Source: Timema cristinae (lineage: Eukaryota > Arthropoda > Insecta > Phasmatodea > Timematidae). From it: DNA of 64,000 bases. The stretch covers positions 12,451,373 through 12,515,372 of the forward strand of contig JBCFYV010001001.1 in assembly GCA_039000515.1 (NCBI GenBank), in the 5' to 3' direction. The notes below the pieces were generated by a model that made no database searches, had not been told where the DNA came from, and was given only the letters and a program-made list of their open reading frames with translations. Both the position numbers and the translations under genes were made by a program. Positions within the stretch are counted from its first letter, which is position 1. Each line of letters starts with the position of its first letter. This document shows positions 15,698 to 25,464 of the stretch, piece by piece.

Positions 15698-18600
15698 GCA
15701 CCACGTCTTACTACCCGTTCGGGTTATACGCACTTACGCTAATGTGTAATGTTAGGGTGATTGTGAGATGAAATGAAGGACTTACAGTTTAACGTGGAAT
15801 CCGAACCACGGTGGAAGCCTGGCATTCCCCACATTCACAAGATGTCTTGTCAGAGGTGAAGGAAGGGTTTGGTAATCAGATAAATCTCTGCCGGGACCGA
15901 GGATTGAACCCCAGGCTCCCAGCACAGAAGTCTGACACCTTACCCCTAGACCACCAGGTCACCTACTTAAAGCCTTATTGTATTCATTCCCTTTTATATG
16001 TCTTTATCCCCATTTCTTATATCTTCTTCCATGTATAACAATATTTAGCTCAAAAATCAAAATGAGATTTTCCTTGTCAAGCAAAATCTACTTTCAGATA
16101 TTCATTTGTTGAGTCACATTACCTGCAGCTGTCACTTTTGATACTATGGTAACCCTACCTCTAAGATAATCTTAACAAATTGGTAAAATGTTGTTTATGT
16201 AGATCACACACAAAAAAAGAAAAAATCTTCACTAAAAGACAACATTCAATATGATTCTACCTGAAAAAAGTGCAGTGTAGACTCCCTCGCAAAGGCTAAC
16301 ACAGGATCGACAACACGGGAACTGTCAGCCGTTTGTATAACAACAAACTGCCAGGTTATGAGGGGGAGTGAGGCGGGACTTGCCTGCAGGGCATGTGTGA
16401 ACATGACTCGCATGCGGGGCCTGATGCTCACCACAATAATCTGATATGGAAAAAAAAACATGTCAGGTTGATAATACTTCATTGGCCAATGGTATTCTTC
16501 TTGGATATTTTGAGCAGAGTATACCTTATAAAATTTCTTTGAAACATACCCTTTTACAGTCTCAATCAAGATGAAAATTAATAAAATAAATTTTAACTTT
16601 AAATATGCTCAAATTAAATTGGAATATGCTTATAGTTGAGCTCTTTGAATCCTGAAAGGTATTTAAGAAGAGGCGGCATCGTCGTCGTTTCGTTCAGGTT
16701 ATTCGTGTATGTACTAATTGTGCCAATTAATTAGGGATAAAGGTTAAATTTAGAAGAGGTGTGCCTGATTTGGGAATGTCCATTTAGGAAAAACCACACT
16801 CAGTACATCTGACCAGGATTCGAACCCTGATCTCCCTGTCTTCAACAACCTATTCTTCTATGAAAGTGACGCCTTAGACCATGCGGCCACTGAAGCAGGC
16901 TTATAAAACTAAGCAAGAAAATTAATGACAGTATTAGTCTAGTTTGTGAAAAAATAAGATAGGCTAAGTGTTTCTAATTTACCTTAGAAAGAGTAGCCAT
17001 CGCAACAAGGACAACGCCACGCAAAGAATGTGTATTTAGTTGATGTAGGAGCAACGGTTCTATGCAACAAACTTCACCTCGACTGCCAGAAAACAAGCAC
17101 TTTGAGTCACAGCCTCTCACCCCCAACATTCGTCTGAAGTTTAGCTCAAACACAGAGCCACCACTGTCACTACATAGAGCCAGGTTCGCCAAATCTGTAA
17201 ACTGAGAACACAAACGTCAAGTAACATTTAGATGGATACAGATTATAATTCTGATTTAATTCAGAAGTGAATACGGTCTTGAGATTAAGAAATAAATATG
17301 GGATAGCCAGCATCAAGATAAAAATGGCTGGAATGCTCTGACATCATCATCAACAACAAAAACAACTGTTTCCAGCCTGTAGCAGGGTCAGTTTAGAAAA
17401 AATACCTCCATCTTCCTTATTCTTCCAACATTCTTTACGCTTTGATTGCTTACATCCTTCTCCTCTCACTTGCACACTTTAAGTTATTTGCTCCTTCCAT
17501 CTCTTTCTTGGTCTCCTTTGCGGTCATTTTTATACATCTCTATTATTATTTGGTATTCTTTCCTTTCCCATCTTCATTAGATGAACATAACATCTCAGCT
17601 TTGTATCCTCTTAATGATGATAGAATTCAATGTGGTAAAAATGGTAAGAATGAAAGTTAGAACATTAGATTGAATCTAATGAGCAAATAGTATATAGGTT
17701 ATAAAAAAAAGTTGAATAAGTATAATTAATCTGTATTATGATAACATTTATAAGAACTTCATTATACTTTTTTATAATAACATTCATCCCATGTACTCTC
17801 TGTACCCCCACTCTTGCCCAGACAGCTTTATTCTTAATCCTGTTTCTCCTCGTGACATGCTCCTCACAAACTTTATTCTCATGGCTTCCACTTTAGGCCT
17901 ACTGGTCGCTATTACATTCAGTGTCCATGTTTCTATTCCTATGTGACTATGAGGTCAAAGTACCTTTGACAACTTAACAAATTTAAAAATAAAGGTTCTT
18001 ATATAAAAATAAGTGTGTGCTATACTGTCTAATTACAGTGTTCTAGTCACAAATTTGACGTCAGTCAAAATATACTTTTACATTCTGGCATGCTACCGTT
18101 TAGCATTATGGCCGGGCCTTTAGAAGATCTAAACATATCTTTGTTTATTGTGTTTATACCACAGAGACATGCAGCAGAGCACTACCTACCTACAGTTATA
18201 CTAACCTTCATATGTTCCAAAGCAGTACCTGTCATACTAACCTTGACATGTAACACAGCAGTACCCGGAGGATGCACATCAGTCAATGTCCTCAGCAGCT
18301 TCCCATTTGTAATATCGAACATTAGAATGTGACCCTTTGCAAAGCCCACAAGCAATCTCGAACAGTCATGATTGAAACTCAAACTAGACACTGAGCCTTG
18401 TTCTTGATCACTTGCTCCTAAACACCAACGCAACACCTGGGCGGCATCAAACACCAACACCAGACCATGTGAAGTACCGACAGCAATCATCGTGGTGGCT
18501 GCCATCGCTGTTGGCAGGCCAGCATTAACTCGCTCCTACAAATAGATTTAGGAATTTAAAAATGGTATGTATAAAAAGTTTATATTTGTTGTTTTATTAC

Positions 18601-21063
18601 TAAGATATACTAAATGGACACCATGGCACTTTGGTTTGTTGAGTAACATTCTCTTTTAAGTAAATATGTGATATCACAATTCAAAGATATTTGACTTTTT
18701 GTGTTGTTGGTAGGGAAGCTAATAGGGCCCTTGACTCTCAGGCTGACACCTTTTATTGCCAGAAAGTTAGTTTTTTATTATAGAGAATTCATATTTAAAA
18801 TGGTTGGTCAGACACATGGTTTTATGTACGTTGACATGATTTTAAAATATTTAATTCAACTTAAAGCCATGAAAAATCAAAGGTTTTATGCAGGATGGTG
18901 AGATCTATAGGTGGGGAGCTTTCAAGAATTTCTTGGAAATGTAGTTTAATCATTTTCCTTTAGGGCTAAATGGATTTAAAATATTAAGAAATAAAATTGA
19001 AAATATATGATTTGTTACTACACTTAATTATTCAAATAAAAGCCCAAAAAAGAAAACTTAAAGAGCATCAATGACCCGCTTTAAACTGTAAGATAAAGAG
19101 CCTCAATGACCCGCTTTAAACTAAAATATAAATACCCATGAACATAAGGTAGCTAATAGTGTTTTTATTTTTTACTTCTCACATACATGACAAACAACAT
19201 ATATATGGTCATGTCATGGACACAGTATAGGTCTGTTCTTGAACACAAACATACAACTTTGAGAATTAGCATAATAATCATGTTAAAAATCTAAATTAAT
19301 ATTTGAAAAGAAATGGAGTATCAATTGCTTAGCACTTACACTAGCAGATACCATTTGTGTGGATATCCCTTTAAGGATAACATGGCGTAGAATGGAGCCT
19401 AAATGTGTTGTGCCATTGGAACCATGTGTCCAACGATGACTTCGTGTCTGTCTGTGTTCAGAAGAACTGCGACTTCGTGTGTCAATACTACCGAGCGATA
19501 GTGTCTCACTACCTTCAAAAACGCCCTGAAACAATAAGCCTGGTTTTGAACAAATAGTTTTATAGCTTGATTTGGAATTAGATATTATTTTATTTTTAAA
19601 AATGGCTGCAACCGTTTTCACTGTGTGATTAGGTGGTGAAAATAATAGGATGTACAAGTTTATTTTACCAGATGATGAAAATAATACAAGCAATACAAGC
19701 AATAATTATCTCTCTTAATGACAAGTATGGGTATAGTATGAAACGAGGGTGGATTAGAAAATTGTTAGAAATATGTTTTCTAGTACACACACAACAAAAT
19801 TCTGAAGTTTACGATTATAACAAAACCAACCATGTCAAAAAAATTCCAAACTGTATAAAATAATATATTCTTAAATTCACCTAATTGACCAGGTAACGTT
19901 CCACCATATGACGTAGCATTGCACAGAACAAAACATTTGCTGTGTCAACAAAACTTTCATAAATAGTTAGGCCCTAAGACACCTTAGATTATGGCCCAAT
20001 GTGGTTTTATGTAGTTATTAATATGCAATATGCATTAAGCATAACTACAAGCATACGTTTTCATTTTTTAAGTATTAACTTAAATTTTGTAGGACTATAT
20101 GATTAGCTATTGTTTTATATTATCTTTATTTACCAAAATACTTAAACGTCCTCCAACAAAACAGCCTGAAGTAGATTGTCCTACATCTCAACTGCCCTGT
20201 ACATTAGCAGAGCGGCAAACATTCCTATTGTGTAGGAAATCATTTAGTGCATAATATATTTTTTTATTCAAAAGATTAATGTTTTCACTAAAAAATAAAA
20301 TAAAGCTTAGCCTAACCTTTCATGTGTAGATAAATATACATTACCGAGCTTTGCCAAACCTTTCATGTATGAATAAAAATAAAGATTAACTATCTATGGG
20401 ACTTGTGCTTAAAAATACCAATCAGGTGAGTTTCTTAATATTGTTATAAACAATATAGAAAGTTGTCATCACGTTTGTTTTGTTATAAATGAACACTTCA
20501 AAATCTTGTTGTGTGCATTAGTGCTAGAAAACATTAAATTACTCATAATTTGATAGAGAAAAAAGAATCCTGTCCTCGGATCACACTATAGCCACAAATA
20601 CCTTACAACATGGCAAATATAATCATATTCTCATTCTGGTGGAAACCTCTATTTCAATGTACAACCAAACTAAATCAAAAGTACATAAATTCTCACCTCT
20701 CCAATTGGCACCAAAGAATTTGACATTTCATCTTCACTGAGTGACGTTTGATCTTCCAAGTCATTTAAAATGCTTTCCAAAGTAGGCGTGTGTTTTACAG
20801 CGGGAATATCATACTCTGCATCATCAAGCTGAATAAAAAATAAAAGATTAGATAACCTAACCTAATCTAACACCTGTCAAAAAAGCTAGAATCAACATAT
20901 TATCTCTTATGAAAGAAATATAAAATTATGTTATTTCAAATATATAATTAAAACAATGAAGGTGTTTTTTGAAAAATCTTACCTCTTCTATGTCAATATT
21001 TAATGTTTCTTCTAGTAAATTTTCTAGCGAACCGTTTACTCCTACTAAAAGGGAGTCTGCCAT
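440..21063 (-). CDS. VPS8: VPS8, CORVET complex subunit (16 exons, C-terminus outside window)
   Basis: VPS8 is the CORVET-specific subunit that tethers early endosomes through Rab5 with the class C Vps core. Exons on the minus strand, start to end of protein: 21063-20983, 20828-20697, 19525-19340, 18535-18242, 17201-16983, 16440-16261, 15156-14906, 14332-14198, 13745-13632, 12056-11938, 10405-10240, 8896-8716, 5767-5566, 4822-4672, 2712-2471, 661-about 450. All borders are GT-AG and phases agree throughout. Recognisable family blocks include EYDIPAV and PTLESILND (exon 2), the beta-propeller strands VGTSHGLVLVFD and GFAKGHILMFD (exon 4), SDSGGSVFEL and CLFSGSRGEVCCIEP (exon 5), LDVRTQEELEVLDL (exon 7), KLLVYISCCLAGRAYP (exon 13), FTFLARQLAKP (exon 15) and REYDKILHCYLQDPLR (exon 16). 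The propeller spans about residues 130-450 and an alpha-solenoid follows. About 945 residues are present. The known family length is near 1,400, so the C-terminal third is missing at the left edge. Exon 7 carries a one-base deletion. Confidence 0.93.
450..661 (-). CDS. VPS8: VPS8 exon 16, 3' end uncertain
   Basis: The acceptor ctattctcag is followed by a phase-matched exon encoding YRVCELLYEQRREYDKIL and then CYLQDPLRKPQVF, a strongly conserved VPS8 block. This frame stops at 460-462 (GTSSQ*). The adjacent frame ends at 441-443 and gives YLGQAVNRIERIS, which resembles the next stretch of the family (an aligned A, I and E with conservative changes). A lost base near the run of five A's at about 515-525 would join them. 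An alternative is a donor AAG|GTTAGA in the same place. I could not decide between these. Confidence 0.6.
720..1660 (+). repeat. Dispersed unclassified repeat, two fragments
   Basis: Fragments near 720-860 and 1300-1500 share phrases (tttgtccantgg, gcaatgtaaa, cttttcatt, attcattcc) with a copy at 15530-15660 plus 15967-16040, so the family is dispersed. No coding capacity is seen. Confidence 0.4.
2837..3058 (+). mobile_element. SINE family D, tRNA-derived
   Basis: The head has A- and B-box-like parts (tcagatggtggcgtgtctg, gttcaattcccgaca). The body tgacggccggagaatggatg and tail gacaggcttagcc recur at 27140, 33175 and 57765. Ends in poly-A. Confidence 0.75.
3468..3650 (-). mobile_element. SINE family C, tRNA-derived
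   Basis: Minus-strand copy. The B box reads as reverse gattcaaacccc, followed by the shared body (gtggaaaacagtttaggaaa). Confidence 0.7.
3665..4180 (-). pseudogene. hAT transposon remnant (ZBED5/GTF2IRD2-like transposase C-terminus)
   Basis: The minus strand near 3890-3985 translates to NKSTDEHLSSLLRISS, matching the TDEHL..LLR signature near the C-terminus of hAT transposases of the ZBED5/GTF2IRD2 group. The plus-strand left end (cagggttatgcaaac) resembles the terminal repeat of a second, better bounded copy at 61460-62275. The interior is frame-broken. The distal end fades near 4180. Confidence 0.7.
4245..4500 (-). mobile_element. SINE family G, tRNA-derived
   Basis: On the minus strand it has a tRNA-like head (gattt, gtttcccggac) followed by accaagggtaattttccc, aagggcactagg and ctcatactcactatc. 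It matches 42388-42640 and the split copy at 53865-54545. Confidence 0.6.
4905..5232 (+). mobile_element. RTE-like LINE 3' end
   Basis: Plus-strand tail fragment ending ccacaggatagaaacagttg followed by (GAT)n, a typical RTE-type 3' microsatellite end. The same sequence occurs inverted at 7486 and 17340, and the copy at 7682-7888 still encodes the RT C-terminal peptide. Confidence 0.7.
5780..6470. other. VPS8 intron 12 segment with GC-rich patch
   Basis: Mostly featureless. A GC-richer block at 5990-6220 (cgtcgtcgggttcgtcaagt) differs from its surroundings and could be a LINE 3' UTR remnant. No reading frame supports this. Confidence 0.3.
7486..7915 (-). pseudogene. RTE-like LINE reverse transcriptase C-terminal remnant
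   Basis: The minus-strand peptide contains KFVRNVSSVTKRNRIRNEFI and EEARLRGYGHVIRMENKS, matching the C-terminal WYGHVxRM region of RTE/BovB-like LINE polymerases. It ends toward 7500 in a cat/atg repeat next to ctgtttcaaacctgtggctg. 5' truncated and frame-broken, as expected for a dead insertion. Confidence 0.8.
8086..8376 (-). mobile_element. SINE family A, tRNA-derived, near full length
   Basis: On the minus strand: head ggtgacctggtggtctaggg, B box ggttcaatcctcggtc, body tccaccgtggttcggat, and tail cgaacaggtagtaagatg followed by (ATT)n. Confidence 0.8.
9388..9620 (+). mobile_element. SINE family C
   Basis: Head ttggtggctgcatgatctta, B-box-like gagttagaatcccagtcggg, and a tail ending gaggtagtaagacac, the tail shared with families A and B. 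Confidence 0.7.
10440..11265. other. VPS8 intron 10, left part, AT-rich
   Basis: Very AT-rich sequence with A/T runs. No exon or recognised repeat before the LINE remnant that follows. Confidence 0.4.
11270..11880 (-). pseudogene. LINE remnant, RT C-terminal region (family 2)
   Basis: The minus strand encodes DRRIDGEIDRQVNASWRVV and then LTSTLFYGCVVWV, a degenerate form of the LINE block around a YGSETW motif. Further downstream the frame-broken continuation reads like WFGxVERM. A sister copy lies on the plus strand at 34260-34720, and both end in the same 3' region. The element is non-LTR; I do not assign the clade. Confidence 0.75.
12230..13030. repeat. Unclassified repeat-like segment
   Basis: Contains ctgtcttttactagggctag and ttatatctccgcaaccgg, phrases typical of dispersed repeats. 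The segment at 56745-57120 begins with a related tgtctgtttgtctgtc stretch. No terminal repeats were found. Confidence 0.3.
13238..13360. mobile_element. Foldback MITE, 58-bp arms
   Basis: Near-perfect inverted repeat: the left arm at 13238-13295 (ggaaaatggtagagcacaaa and flanks) pairs with the right arm at 13303-13360 around a loop of about 7 bp. Few mismatches. Confidence 0.85.
14335..14900. other. VPS8 intron 7
   Basis: AT-rich intron with no recognised repeat or RNA. Confidence 0.4.
14906..15156 (-). CDS. VPS8: VPS8 exon 7 with one-base deletion
   Basis: The exon is 251 nt long although both neighbouring exons require a multiple of three (252). It reads VSVDTRSKIRFVPLQK and then HWVNTRTLA in one frame. 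It continues as LDTLEQLHLLDVRTQEELE up to GGNVSKAM in the next frame. The shift falls near 15050, where a leucine codon has lost one base. Both halves match VPS8, and the acceptor (15157-15158) and donor are intact. A sequencing or assembly error is more likely than a decayed gene, because the other exons are clean. Confidence 0.88.
15661..15966 (-). mobile_element. SINE family A, full length, with target duplication
   Basis: Complete copy with a (ATT)n tail on the left and the tRNA head (aggtcacc on plus) on the right. It is flanked by a direct repeat ttaaagccttatt (15651-15663 and 15967-15979) and interrupts an older dispersed repeat. Confidence 0.85.
16705..16900 (-). mobile_element. SINE family C
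   Basis: Minus-strand copy: the B box reads gattcgaaccctgat on plus, followed by the head complement gaccatgcggccactgaag. Confidence 0.75.
17340..17945 (-). mobile_element. RTE-like LINE 3' end remnant
   Basis: Begins on plus with catcatcatcaacaacaa and ctgtttccagcctgtagcag, then tcctctcacttgcacactt and catctctttcttgg as in the copy at 7486-7915. Interrupted near 17640-17800 by unrelated AT-rich sequence. No intact frame. Confidence 0.65.
18242..18535 (-). CDS. VPS8: VPS8 exon 4, WD/propeller exon with duplicated donor
   Basis: This 98-codon exon encodes the first propeller blades and ends after HPPGTAVLHVK at a GTTAGT donor, joining FTDLANLALC in exon 5. A 36-bp segment that includes the exon end and the donor is repeated in tandem immediately downstream. 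This gives a second AAG|GTTAGT donor with its exon end at 18206. Using it would add 12 residues in frame (VSMTGTALEHMK). Confidence 0.85.
18540..19330. other. VPS8 intron 3
   Basis: No mobile element recognised. A short tandem duplication (caatgacccgctttaaact, twice) lies at 19060-19125. Confidence 0.45.
19530..20690. other. VPS8 intron 2
   Basis: AT-rich with no recognised repeat, RNA or exon. Confidence 0.4.
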
Positions 21064-21250
21064 GTTTGATTTTTAAACAACACGCAGCAAGGTCTCGGAA
21101 GTACGGGTCTGGCACCTATTGTTATTCTTTAGTTCCAGTGATCGGACATTGAAGCCAAAAAACGCTAGTATCTCTCTGTTAGTACGCGCTCAATTCAAAT
21201 ATTTGCATAAAAGTTTGATGTACAGGGGAGTTGAATTGTATTCACTTTGA
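21064..21250 (-). promoter_or_regulatory. VPS8 5' UTR / core promoter region (approximate)
   Basis: This is directly upstream of the VPS8 start codon at 21061-21063. The ATG context on the minus strand is aatcaaacATGGC. No TATA box is placed with confidence. The transcription start is not resolvable here. Confidence 0.35.
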
Positions 21251-21654
21251 AATATGAAAGGGTTCCATCAATAATTTCCCAAATAAACAGCTTTTATTCG
21301 AAGGTCTGCATTACAGCCACAAAATTCCGCATTATATCCACTCTGAATGGACATTTCTTAAATTAACAACGTTATTAAAAAGTTGGCTTTGTATTCACTA
21401 GAATTATCTGCATCATATTCATCAAAACCCTGTTTAACTGGTCAAATCCCCCTCCCCATTTTAGTTTCTCTTCGGAGCTGCGTATATCTCGGAGCATCCC
21501 CAAACTACGGCAGGGGGGGGGGGCCTCAATCCCCCTTCCTCCGTGGGTACGCTACTTACTGATGTAAATAGAAATATGATTAAATCCATGAATTTTAATG
21601 TACCGTAGGCAGGGCCATAGCCAGTCAATAATTTCGGGGTTGGGGGTGTTGGTA

Positions 21655-21885
21655 GGTATAGTATGATTTTGGTAGGAAGAACAGTAAAAGTTAGTTACTA
21701 AAGTTACTAAAATAATTTTAATACATTCATACATAAAGTCATGTTATCTGAAGCTGTCACTTTTGATAGATACCATCAATACCTATAAAATAACACAAAT
21801 AATAAAGTGAAATGTTATCAATGTTGGCCGCAAAGAAATATATTTGAATTTTCTCTACTGTTCTTACAAGCAAATTCAGGGTATA
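21655..21885. mobile_element. MITE with terminal inverted repeats (family M1)
   Basis: The left end gattttggtaggaagaacag is matched by the inverted right end (ctactgttcttac on plus). The body atgttatctgaagctgtcac recurs in inverted orientation at 53071-53303. Diverged relatives lie near 16095, 47437, 56370, 57355 and 62860. Confidence 0.75.
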
Positions 21886-21904
21886 CATCCCCCGATTGCC
21901 GGAC

Positions 21905-22620
21905 GCTAGAAAAAATTATAAATGATAGACAGGGCTAAAAGCTATCTGAAGTGTTTTTTAATTTTTATGGCACCATGACCCTCTAAATGTCTAGGACAAA
22001 TTCTGAATATTAGACACCTCTAGAAGCTCTCTGAAGTGTTTTTTTTATGGCAACATAACACCATAAATGTCGAAGGCTATGAAAATTTCAAGATATTAAA
22101 TACCTCTAGAAGCTCTCTGGAGTGCTTTTTATGGTATAACAGCCCCTAATTTGTACTTGTATCTTAATTTTGATATTGTTTGAACCATAAATAAAACCCT
22201 ATATATTTTGTTCATAAAATTGGGGGGGGGGGGGAGGGGGAAGGGGGTTATGGTAAACAAGCTGTGATAAGCCACAAATAAAAAGTATAAGAGGTCTAAA
22301 ACAATGTCCAACTCAACTTTTTTAACTATATATTTTAAATTTCGAATCCAATATTTTTAGGGGCTTTGGATATTTGACACTGGTCCTCTTCCAACAAATG
22401 TTTATTAAAAAAATCGGATGCCTCTAGAAGCTATTCATAGGGGTTCTCCCTTAAACCATTTTCTGAAATTTAAATGGCTTTATAAGTTATTTGGAGGGGG
22501 TCCTTATCTAGAAAATATTTGTAAATTAGATAGCCTACTATTTGAAGTGGTCCTCCGGTAATTTTTGAAAAGTGAATGTTTCTAGAAGCTATTTGGAGAC
22601 GTCCTCGTTTTGGCAGTTTG
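21905..22620. repeat. Degenerate tandem repeat, about 70-100 bp units
   Basis: The phrase cctctagaagctctctgaag recurs with decay near 21945, 22016, 22103, 22421, 22476 and 22577, each followed by a T-rich stretch (gtgttttttatggca). Contains a poly-G run at 22224-22250. Confidence 0.65.
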
Positions 22621-23259
22621 TTTGATTGGAGTTCTCTTCTACTGTTTTAAAAAAAAATTAAATATTTTGACATTTGTTTTTGTTCGTAATTAGAGTTCAT
22701 TTACGTATGTCTTTCTCTCACAGACGAACAAATGACAACTGATTCTTTGTTTTTCAAAGTACTTAACTTGGGAAAAGGTCGGATTTACCTCCCTCCCCTC
22801 ACCTAGTATAGCAGAGTCTATGTACGAATGGTTAAATGAGGGCCTAAAGTGTGAGCACATAACTATCTCAGTACAGTTTAAACAAGCTCTTCTTATACTG
22901 GCAACACCCCACGACACGACGCCGTTGTATGCAGTATATTCATATTAATAATTATTTTTATTAAATACCCTACATAGCTTAGTGTGCAGTTTGCATATCA
23001 CTAAAAAAAACACGTAAATGAAATGAAATGTGTACAATAAATTTAGAATACCTACTTTATATCAATAATAAATCCACCCAAACGACTTAAAATAAGAATA
23101 ATACAGTATTTACATTAACACTGCTTTAAAGCATTAAACATACAGGAATAACAAAAACGAAGAACATATTTTATTCACCTCAAAACAGCGAGGAAGTGTC
23201 GCTTTCATTGGTAAAACAGTCTATGACATCATTCGCGTGTTATACTGGCCTGCTGATGA

Positions 23260-23433
23260 CCGAAGCTCGAATAGGGTCTACAGAGGGTGGTTTTTCTTAA
23301 ATGGTTTCCCACTCTCCTTTCACACAAATGCGAATAGATTTACTCTAAAATGATTCCTCCCTCATCCCCACCCCATTTATATAAAAATTATATTTGCGTA
23401 GGTCTAGAGCCTGAACAGGTAGTAAGACGTGGA
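23260..23433 (+). mobile_element. SINE family C ending in (TA)n
   Basis: Body gtttcccactctcctttcac and tail cctgaacaggtagtaagacg, then a TA microsatellite (23433-23454). Confidence 0.65.
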
Positions 23434-23454
23434 TATATATATATATATATATAT

Positions 23455-23729
23455 AAAACACAGGGTTATTATTGGAGTAGTGTTGAAAATCATGAAGTCA
23501 TTGATAGAATATTTTAAGTTTATTTTAAGGTTAAATAAAAACATATTTTATACATATATATAAAAGTAAGGACTTTTTATGTATGAACTGTACAAATGTT
23601 TTTATTTAACCTTAAAATAAACTTAAGATATTTTATCAATATTTTATCAATGACTTAAAATATTTTATCAATATTTTATCAATTACTTCATGATTTTCAA
23701 CACTACTCCATTAATAACCCTGTGTTTTA
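23455..23729. mobile_element. Foldback MITE, about 100-bp arms
   Basis: The left arm begins aaaacacagggttattattg and the right arm ends caataaccctgtgtttt-like (23729). Arms match over about 100 bp, through tgaaaatcatgaagt and ggttaaataaaaacat. The right arm has an extra tandem copy of attttatcaat. It abuts the TA tail of a SINE. Confidence 0.85.
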
Positions 23730-24431
23730 AGAAAGTTAAGTGTTTTTTAATGCTAAATATATGGATTGGTGCTTTTAATTTCTTTTTTCACTTAATCCAA
23801 AGATTTGTATGCACACAATATGCAATAGCAATACTCCTGTCTGTTTTTGGGAAGATATTTCATCGTAATAATCCATGTTATCTTGTGGGTAAAATTTAAT
23901 CTGTCCATTATAAAGGTGAATCCGCTATTGAGAGATGTCCTTTGAGAGAGATTTTTACTGTAATATGATAATACTGAAGATGTATAGGGCCTACAATGAA
24001 AACAATCAATTTTAAGAATAGGAATATGACTTGGGATATTTGAAAGATATAGATAGCACCAAACACATTAAAAATGTACCTAAGATTCTCAGTTGGGAAA
24101 ATATGGAGAAAAATTGTTTCAATTATACTACCCCACTCCCACCAAAGTAAATTTTGGGTTCGCCACTGATTATAATGCTACCAGTATCAACCGGTATTCC
24201 AACACTAGAACCTATACGTTACTCGTTAGGGGTCAAGTGTAAGAAAAGGCGCTGGGCTTAGTTAGCTTCACCCAAATAAAGGCGATGATATTATTATTAA
24301 TATTAATATTAAGATCAGCGCTCGGCATCTTCCAAGTCTGACAGAGAGAGTAGGTATTTTTTTGTTTGTTTTACATTTCACTTATTCTTGTTTATAACAT
24401 AATTTGGCAGTCTTTAAAATGATAATACCTA

Positions 24432-24678
24432 GCACCACGTCTTATTACCGGTTCGGGTTATACGCTTAAGTACTAATTAAATTAATGGGTTAATAATAGG
24501 GAAGGTTGAATTTAGAGGAAGTGAACCCGCATTTGCGTGGAGGGAAAGTGGAAAACAATTTAGGAAAACACACCTCAAGTCACCCGAGTGAGACTCGAAC
24601 CTCGATCTTCCTGTACCAGGCAGTCTAGCTCAACACGAAACTAGCACGTTAGCTAACTACGTACGCCACCGAGGCGGG
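24432..24678 (-). mobile_element. SINE family B, tRNA-derived
   Basis: Minus strand: head cctcggtggcgta, ttagctaacgtgctag, B box ggttcgagtctcactcggg, and tail cgaaccggtaataagacg. Confidence 0.8.
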
Positions 24679-24739
24679 TCAAGTTTATCACATAATCATG
24701 TTGTTTGGTTTTGCCACACCTCCCCACCAAGTTTATGAT

Positions 24740-24908
24740 CTAGGGATGGAGTAGTTGGTATTTCTGAGAACATATACCCGAATTTGTGTATAACTATTAA
24801 AAAAAAAACTCATTACACTCGACAGGGATTCGAACCTCTATCTCCCACCGTCAGCGGTCTAGTATATTGCGAGAGTGATGCCTTAAACCATTCGACCATC
24901 GAAGTGGA
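24740..24908 (-). mobile_element. SINE family C, partial
   Basis: Reads gggattcgaacctctatctc on plus, then the head complement accattcgaccatcgaag. Confidence 0.7.
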
Positions 24909-25199
24909 TATCATGCAGTTAACTGAAATTTTAATAGTTTGACCAATAATTTATATTACATTGCTTTAAAACCTTTTTTTAAATAAATAACCAATTTTAA
25001 AACGTTTACAGTACACAATTTAAGAGAAAGATGATTGACCTACATAAAATTCACTTAATTCTGACCGAAACATTATATCCAATCAATAATTGATTAACTT
25101 TAGAAAAAACGACCCCACTATAAATATTTTCGTCTTGACGCAAGCAAAATATAAATTTGAAAAAAATAAAACCTCATAAAGTTATGAAAGGTCAAGTTA

Positions 25200-25462
25200 A
25201 ATAGCGCAGGCGTAGTTCGCCGCAAAAAAACACCTCGCCTCGCAATACGCCTGGTACCTTTTTACCCCTTCCTTTGCGTTACTATGGCAACCAAACACTC
25301 GGGCAAGGATTGACGCAAGACACGAATGCTCGAGAAAACAAAGACGGACTAATCAAACGTTTTTTTTTAAAAATTCGTTTTGTTAATTTTGAATTTGTTA
25401 GTGGAAAACTGTTTGGCGCACGCGCCGAAATCGGTTGAATCCAGAAGCGGTGGTGTTGTGAG
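25200..25462 (+). promoter_or_regulatory. Candidate promoter and noncoding first exon of thioredoxin copy 1
   Basis: CpG-richer than its surroundings (gtagttcgccgcaaaa, cctcgcctcgcaatacgcc). It ends at a strong donor GAG|GTAAGT (exon end 25462). The first coding exon at 28461 is preceded by an acceptor-like cgtgttccagcag, so an upstream noncoding exon is needed. The link between the two is inference. Confidence 0.35.
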
Positions 25463-25464
25463 GT

